21,730 bases of DNA, taken from assembly GCA_015065205.1 (NCBI GenBank), contig SVQS01000013.1, positions 1 through 21,730 of the forward strand, given 5' to 3'. The DNA is from Oscillospiraceae bacterium (GTDB taxonomy: Bacteria > Bacillota > Clostridia > Oscillospirales > CAG-272). Positions 19,581-21,730 of the stretch are shown here, in pieces; within the stretch, counting starts at the first letter, position 1, and every line of letters starts with the position of its first letter. The notes below the pieces were generated by a model. It was not told where the DNA came from, searched no databases, and saw only the letters and a list, made by a program, of their open reading frames with translations. The translations under genes were made by a program, and so were the position numbers.

Positions 19581-21730
19581 TTATTTCTTATCTAAAAGAA
19601 CGCCCGTTGTGGGTATCTTTATCTTTTTGAGTCCCTTTGCATCGTCGGGAATTTTGGCTGGGTCATTGGTTGCCGAAACTACCTTAACGCCCTTCTTCAT
19701 GCTCATCAAAGTGAGACCACCCGAAGTACGGGTTGCCATAAGAGGAATAAGCGTGGATTTGATGAGGATGGCACGTCCGTCCGAGGAAGTGATCATAATA
19801 TCCATGGGGCTCTTTTCGTAAAATGCTGCCACAACGGGGGAGTTCTTGGAGTATGCTGAGGTAATCTTGCGGCGGTTACCCGTAATTTCGTAGTTGGCAA
19901 CAGAGATACGAACGCCCTTACCGTTTTCGAAGATGAGTACGATGTTTTCCTTGGCGGGGTACTTATTTTGAATATTCATCAAAATAGGCTTTTCATCGGG
20001 ATCCATCTTGAGTTTTACGGGCAGATAATCACCGAGAGCCGAAGCCTTTGTGGTATCAAAGTCCTCTGCCTTTGCACGGTAGAGCTGCTGGCGATTGGTC
20101 AGGAAGATAAAGTTATCTGTGTTCTGACCGTCCACCAAATAGAGCTGTTCGTCATCCTCTTTGAAGGATTGCTCATCGTTACCCTGAAGAGAGCGGAAGG
20201 TAATCTTTTTGAAGTACCCTTCGCGGCTGAGAACAAAGCGAGCGGGGTAATTTTCGATATGTTCTTCTTCCTTGTATTCCTTAATAGCGCCTGCGGAAAC
20301 GATTTGGGTGCGGCGAGGTTGACCGTATTTCTTTTTGACCTCGGTGAGCTGCCCAATGATGAGTGCTTTTTGCTTGAGCTCGTCCTTGAGTGTTTCTTCC
20401 ATATCGGCAATTTCTTTTTGCAAATCTTCAATTTCTGCCAAACGGTTGATGATGTACTCACGGTTGAGGTAGCGCAATTTGATTTCGGCGATGTAGTTTG
20501 CCTGAATCTCGTCAATGTCAAAGCCCTTCATCAAGTTGGGAACAACTTGAGATTCTTTTTCTGTCTTACGAATGATGCGAATGGCTTTGTCGATGTCAAG
20601 CAGAATTTTTCCAAGACCGAGTAAAAGGTGAAGCTTGTCCTTCTTCTTTTTTAGGTCGAATTTGAGCTCGCGGCGCACGCACTGCAAACGGAATTTGATC
20701 CATTCCTGCAAAATTTCCTGAACACCCATTGTGCGAGGCGTAGAGTCGATGAGCACGTTGAAGTTGCAACGGAAGCTGTCTTCAAGAGGCGTGAGCTTAA
20801 ACAGCTTTGCCATCAGCTTGTCGGGGTCAGTTCCGCGGCGCACGTCAAGCGTGAGCTTAAAACCGCTGAGGTCGGTTTCATCGCGGAAGTCGGTAATCTC
20901 CTTGATCTTACCTTCCTTATAGAGCGTTGTGAGCTTTGCCATAATCAGCTCAATGGTGGTGGAGTAGGGGATTTGGATGACTTCGATGCAACTGTTTTCT
21001 TTATCAAAAACGTAACGCGCACGCATACGCACCGAGCCGGAGCCCGTGGTGTAGATGCGCTTCATTTCCTCTTCGTCGTAAAGAATAACACCGCCACCGG
21101 GAAAATCGGGGGCTTTGATGAGCTCCATCAATTTATCAAGGGGCAGTCGGGGCTTGCGCAGCATGGCAATGGTGCCGTCGCAGACCTCTCCGAGGTTGAA
21201 GGAACAAATATTGGATGCCATACCAACGGCAATACCCATATTTGGCATTACCAAAATGTTGGGGAAGGTGGTGGGCAGGAGTACGGGCTCCTTCATAGTA
21301 GCGTCATAGTTGTCCACCATATCCACGGCGTTCTTTTCAATGCCGCCAAACAATTCTTGACAAATGGGGTCAAGTTTTGCCTCGGTGTAACGCGATGCCG
21401 AGGGAACAGTGCTGGAGGAATATTGCTTACCAAAGGAACCCTTGGAGTCAATTAAGGGGTGCAGAAGCGTTTCATTTCCGCGCGTCAGACGCACCATCGT
21501 TTCATAAATAGAGGCATCGCCGTGCGGATTGAGCTTCATCGTTTGTCCCACGATGTTGGCGCTTTTTGTACGACCGCCCGTGAGAAGGCCCATTTTATAC
21601 ATTGTATAAAGGAGCTTGCGGTGCGAGGGCTTCAGCCCGTCAATCTCGGGGATCGCGCGAGATACGATAACGCTCATAACGTAGGGCATATAGTTCTTTT
21701 CAATCGTTTCAGTAATGGGTTGATAAACGA
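19581..21730 (-). CDS. parC: DNA topoisomerase IV/gyrase subunit A, 5' end outside window
   Basis: At least 716 residues; the frame is open to the right edge (QPITETIEKNY before the first Met at 21689), so the true start is outside. It is the breakage-reunion subunit of a type IIA topoisomerase: LKPSHRKLLYTM, NPHGDASIYETMVRL and the catalytic Tyr in SRYTEAKL (codon 21387-21389). The C-terminus has beta-pinwheel-like repeats (YFKKITFRS; GVRISVANYEITG; RAILIKSTLIPL) but no QRRGGKG GyrA box, which favours a ParC-type (topoisomerase IV) or the divergent clostridial second gyrase A. The usual quinolone-binding Ser after HGD is Ala (codon 21513-21515). The gene symbol is tentative. The 43-aa peptide follows. 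Confidence 0.9.
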   Translation of the reverse strand, partial: VYQPITETIEKNYMPYVMSVIVSRAIPEIDGLKPSHRKLLYTMYKMGLLTGGRTKSANIVGQTMKLNPHGDASIYETMVRLTRGNETLLHPLIDSKGSFGKQYSSSTVPSASRYTEAKLDPICQELFGGIEKNAVDMVDNYDATMKEPVLLPTTFPNILVMPNMGIAVGMASNICSFNLGEVCDGTIAMLRKPRLPLDKLMELIKAPDFPGGGVILYDEEEMKRIYTTGSGSVRMRARYVFDKENSCIEVIQIPYSTTIELIMAKLTTLYKEGKIKEITDFRDETDLSGFKLTLDVRRGTDPDKLMAKLFKLTPLEDSFRCNFNVLIDSTPRTMGVQEILQEWIKFRLQCVRRELKFDLKKKKDKLHLLLGLGKILLDIDKAIRIIRKTEKESQVVPNLMKGFDIDEIQANYIAEIKLRYLNREYIINRLAEIEDLQKEIADMEETLKDELKQKALIIGQLTEVKKKYGQPRRTQIVSAGAIKEYKEEEHIENYPARFVLSREGYFKKITFRSLQGNDEQSFKEDDEQLYLVDGQNTDNFIFLTNRQQLYRAKAEDFDTTKASALGDYLPVKLKMDPDEKPILMNIQNKYPAKENIVLIFENGKGVRISVANYEITGNRRKITSAYSKNSPVVAAFYEKSPMDIMITSSDGRAILIKSTLIPLMATRTSGGLTLMSMKKGVKVVSATNDPAKIPDDAKGLKKIKIPTTGVLLDKK

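Overview
The window looks like chromosomal DNA of an anaerobic, spore-forming low-to-mid-GC Firmicute, most likely an uncultured gut Clostridium (Oscillospiraceae-like). The reasons are a full-length spoIIE, YitT, DUF4364 and DUF2752 families, strong AGGAGG-type ribosome binding sites, near-consensus sigma-A promoters (TTGACA-17-TATAAT) and many small GC-rich palindromic intergenic repeats of the kind common in gut Clostridia. Taxonomy is inference.

Layout. 1-2130: a sigma-70-like regulator with an extra C-terminal winged-helix half, bracketed by two copies of a ~50-nt hairpin repeat. 2139-3245: two small membrane proteins (DUF4190-like with six consecutive Cys; DUF2752). 3501-5999: SpoIIE. 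6086-6258: tRNA-Pro(UGG) with promoter and terminator. 6347-7545 (minus): a DEDDh exonuclease translationally coupled to a nicotinamidase-like hydrolase. 7683-10221: a strong promoter with an 18-bp palindrome at the start site drives two secreted DUF4886 (SGNH-like) lipoproteins, the first lacking the catalytic Ser and His, the second intact and carried on a TTPE-repeat stalk. 10250-12043: a cyclase/kynurenine-formamidase-like gene with a probable 5-nt frameshift at its 3' end, followed by an AttH/CrtC lipocalin-like protein. 12060-13950 (minus): a small orphan protein, a two-TM protein and YitT.

14013-14959: two divergent tRNA-Leu genes, GAG on minus and CAG on plus. Downstream of each lie repeat units that end in a copy of that gene's own tRNA 3' end, and a 56-nt core is shared by the two loci (51 of 56 identical). 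No integrase is in the window. This is the most unusual structure here: it looks like a small non-autonomous element that inserts at tRNA 3' ends and restores them.

14982-16939: homoserine dehydrogenase and DUF4364 from divergent promoters. 16940-17537: a ~600-bp repeat island including a MITE-like element lying between a promoter and an orphan gene (17538-17915). 18035-19277: an XRE regulator with a helical C-terminal sensor half. 19428-21730 (minus): a previously easy-to-miss 43-aa membrane peptide directly downstream of a topoisomerase IV/gyrase subunit A gene that runs off the right edge.

Most genes are housekeeping or surface functions. I see no CRISPR array, transposase, phage gene or restriction system.
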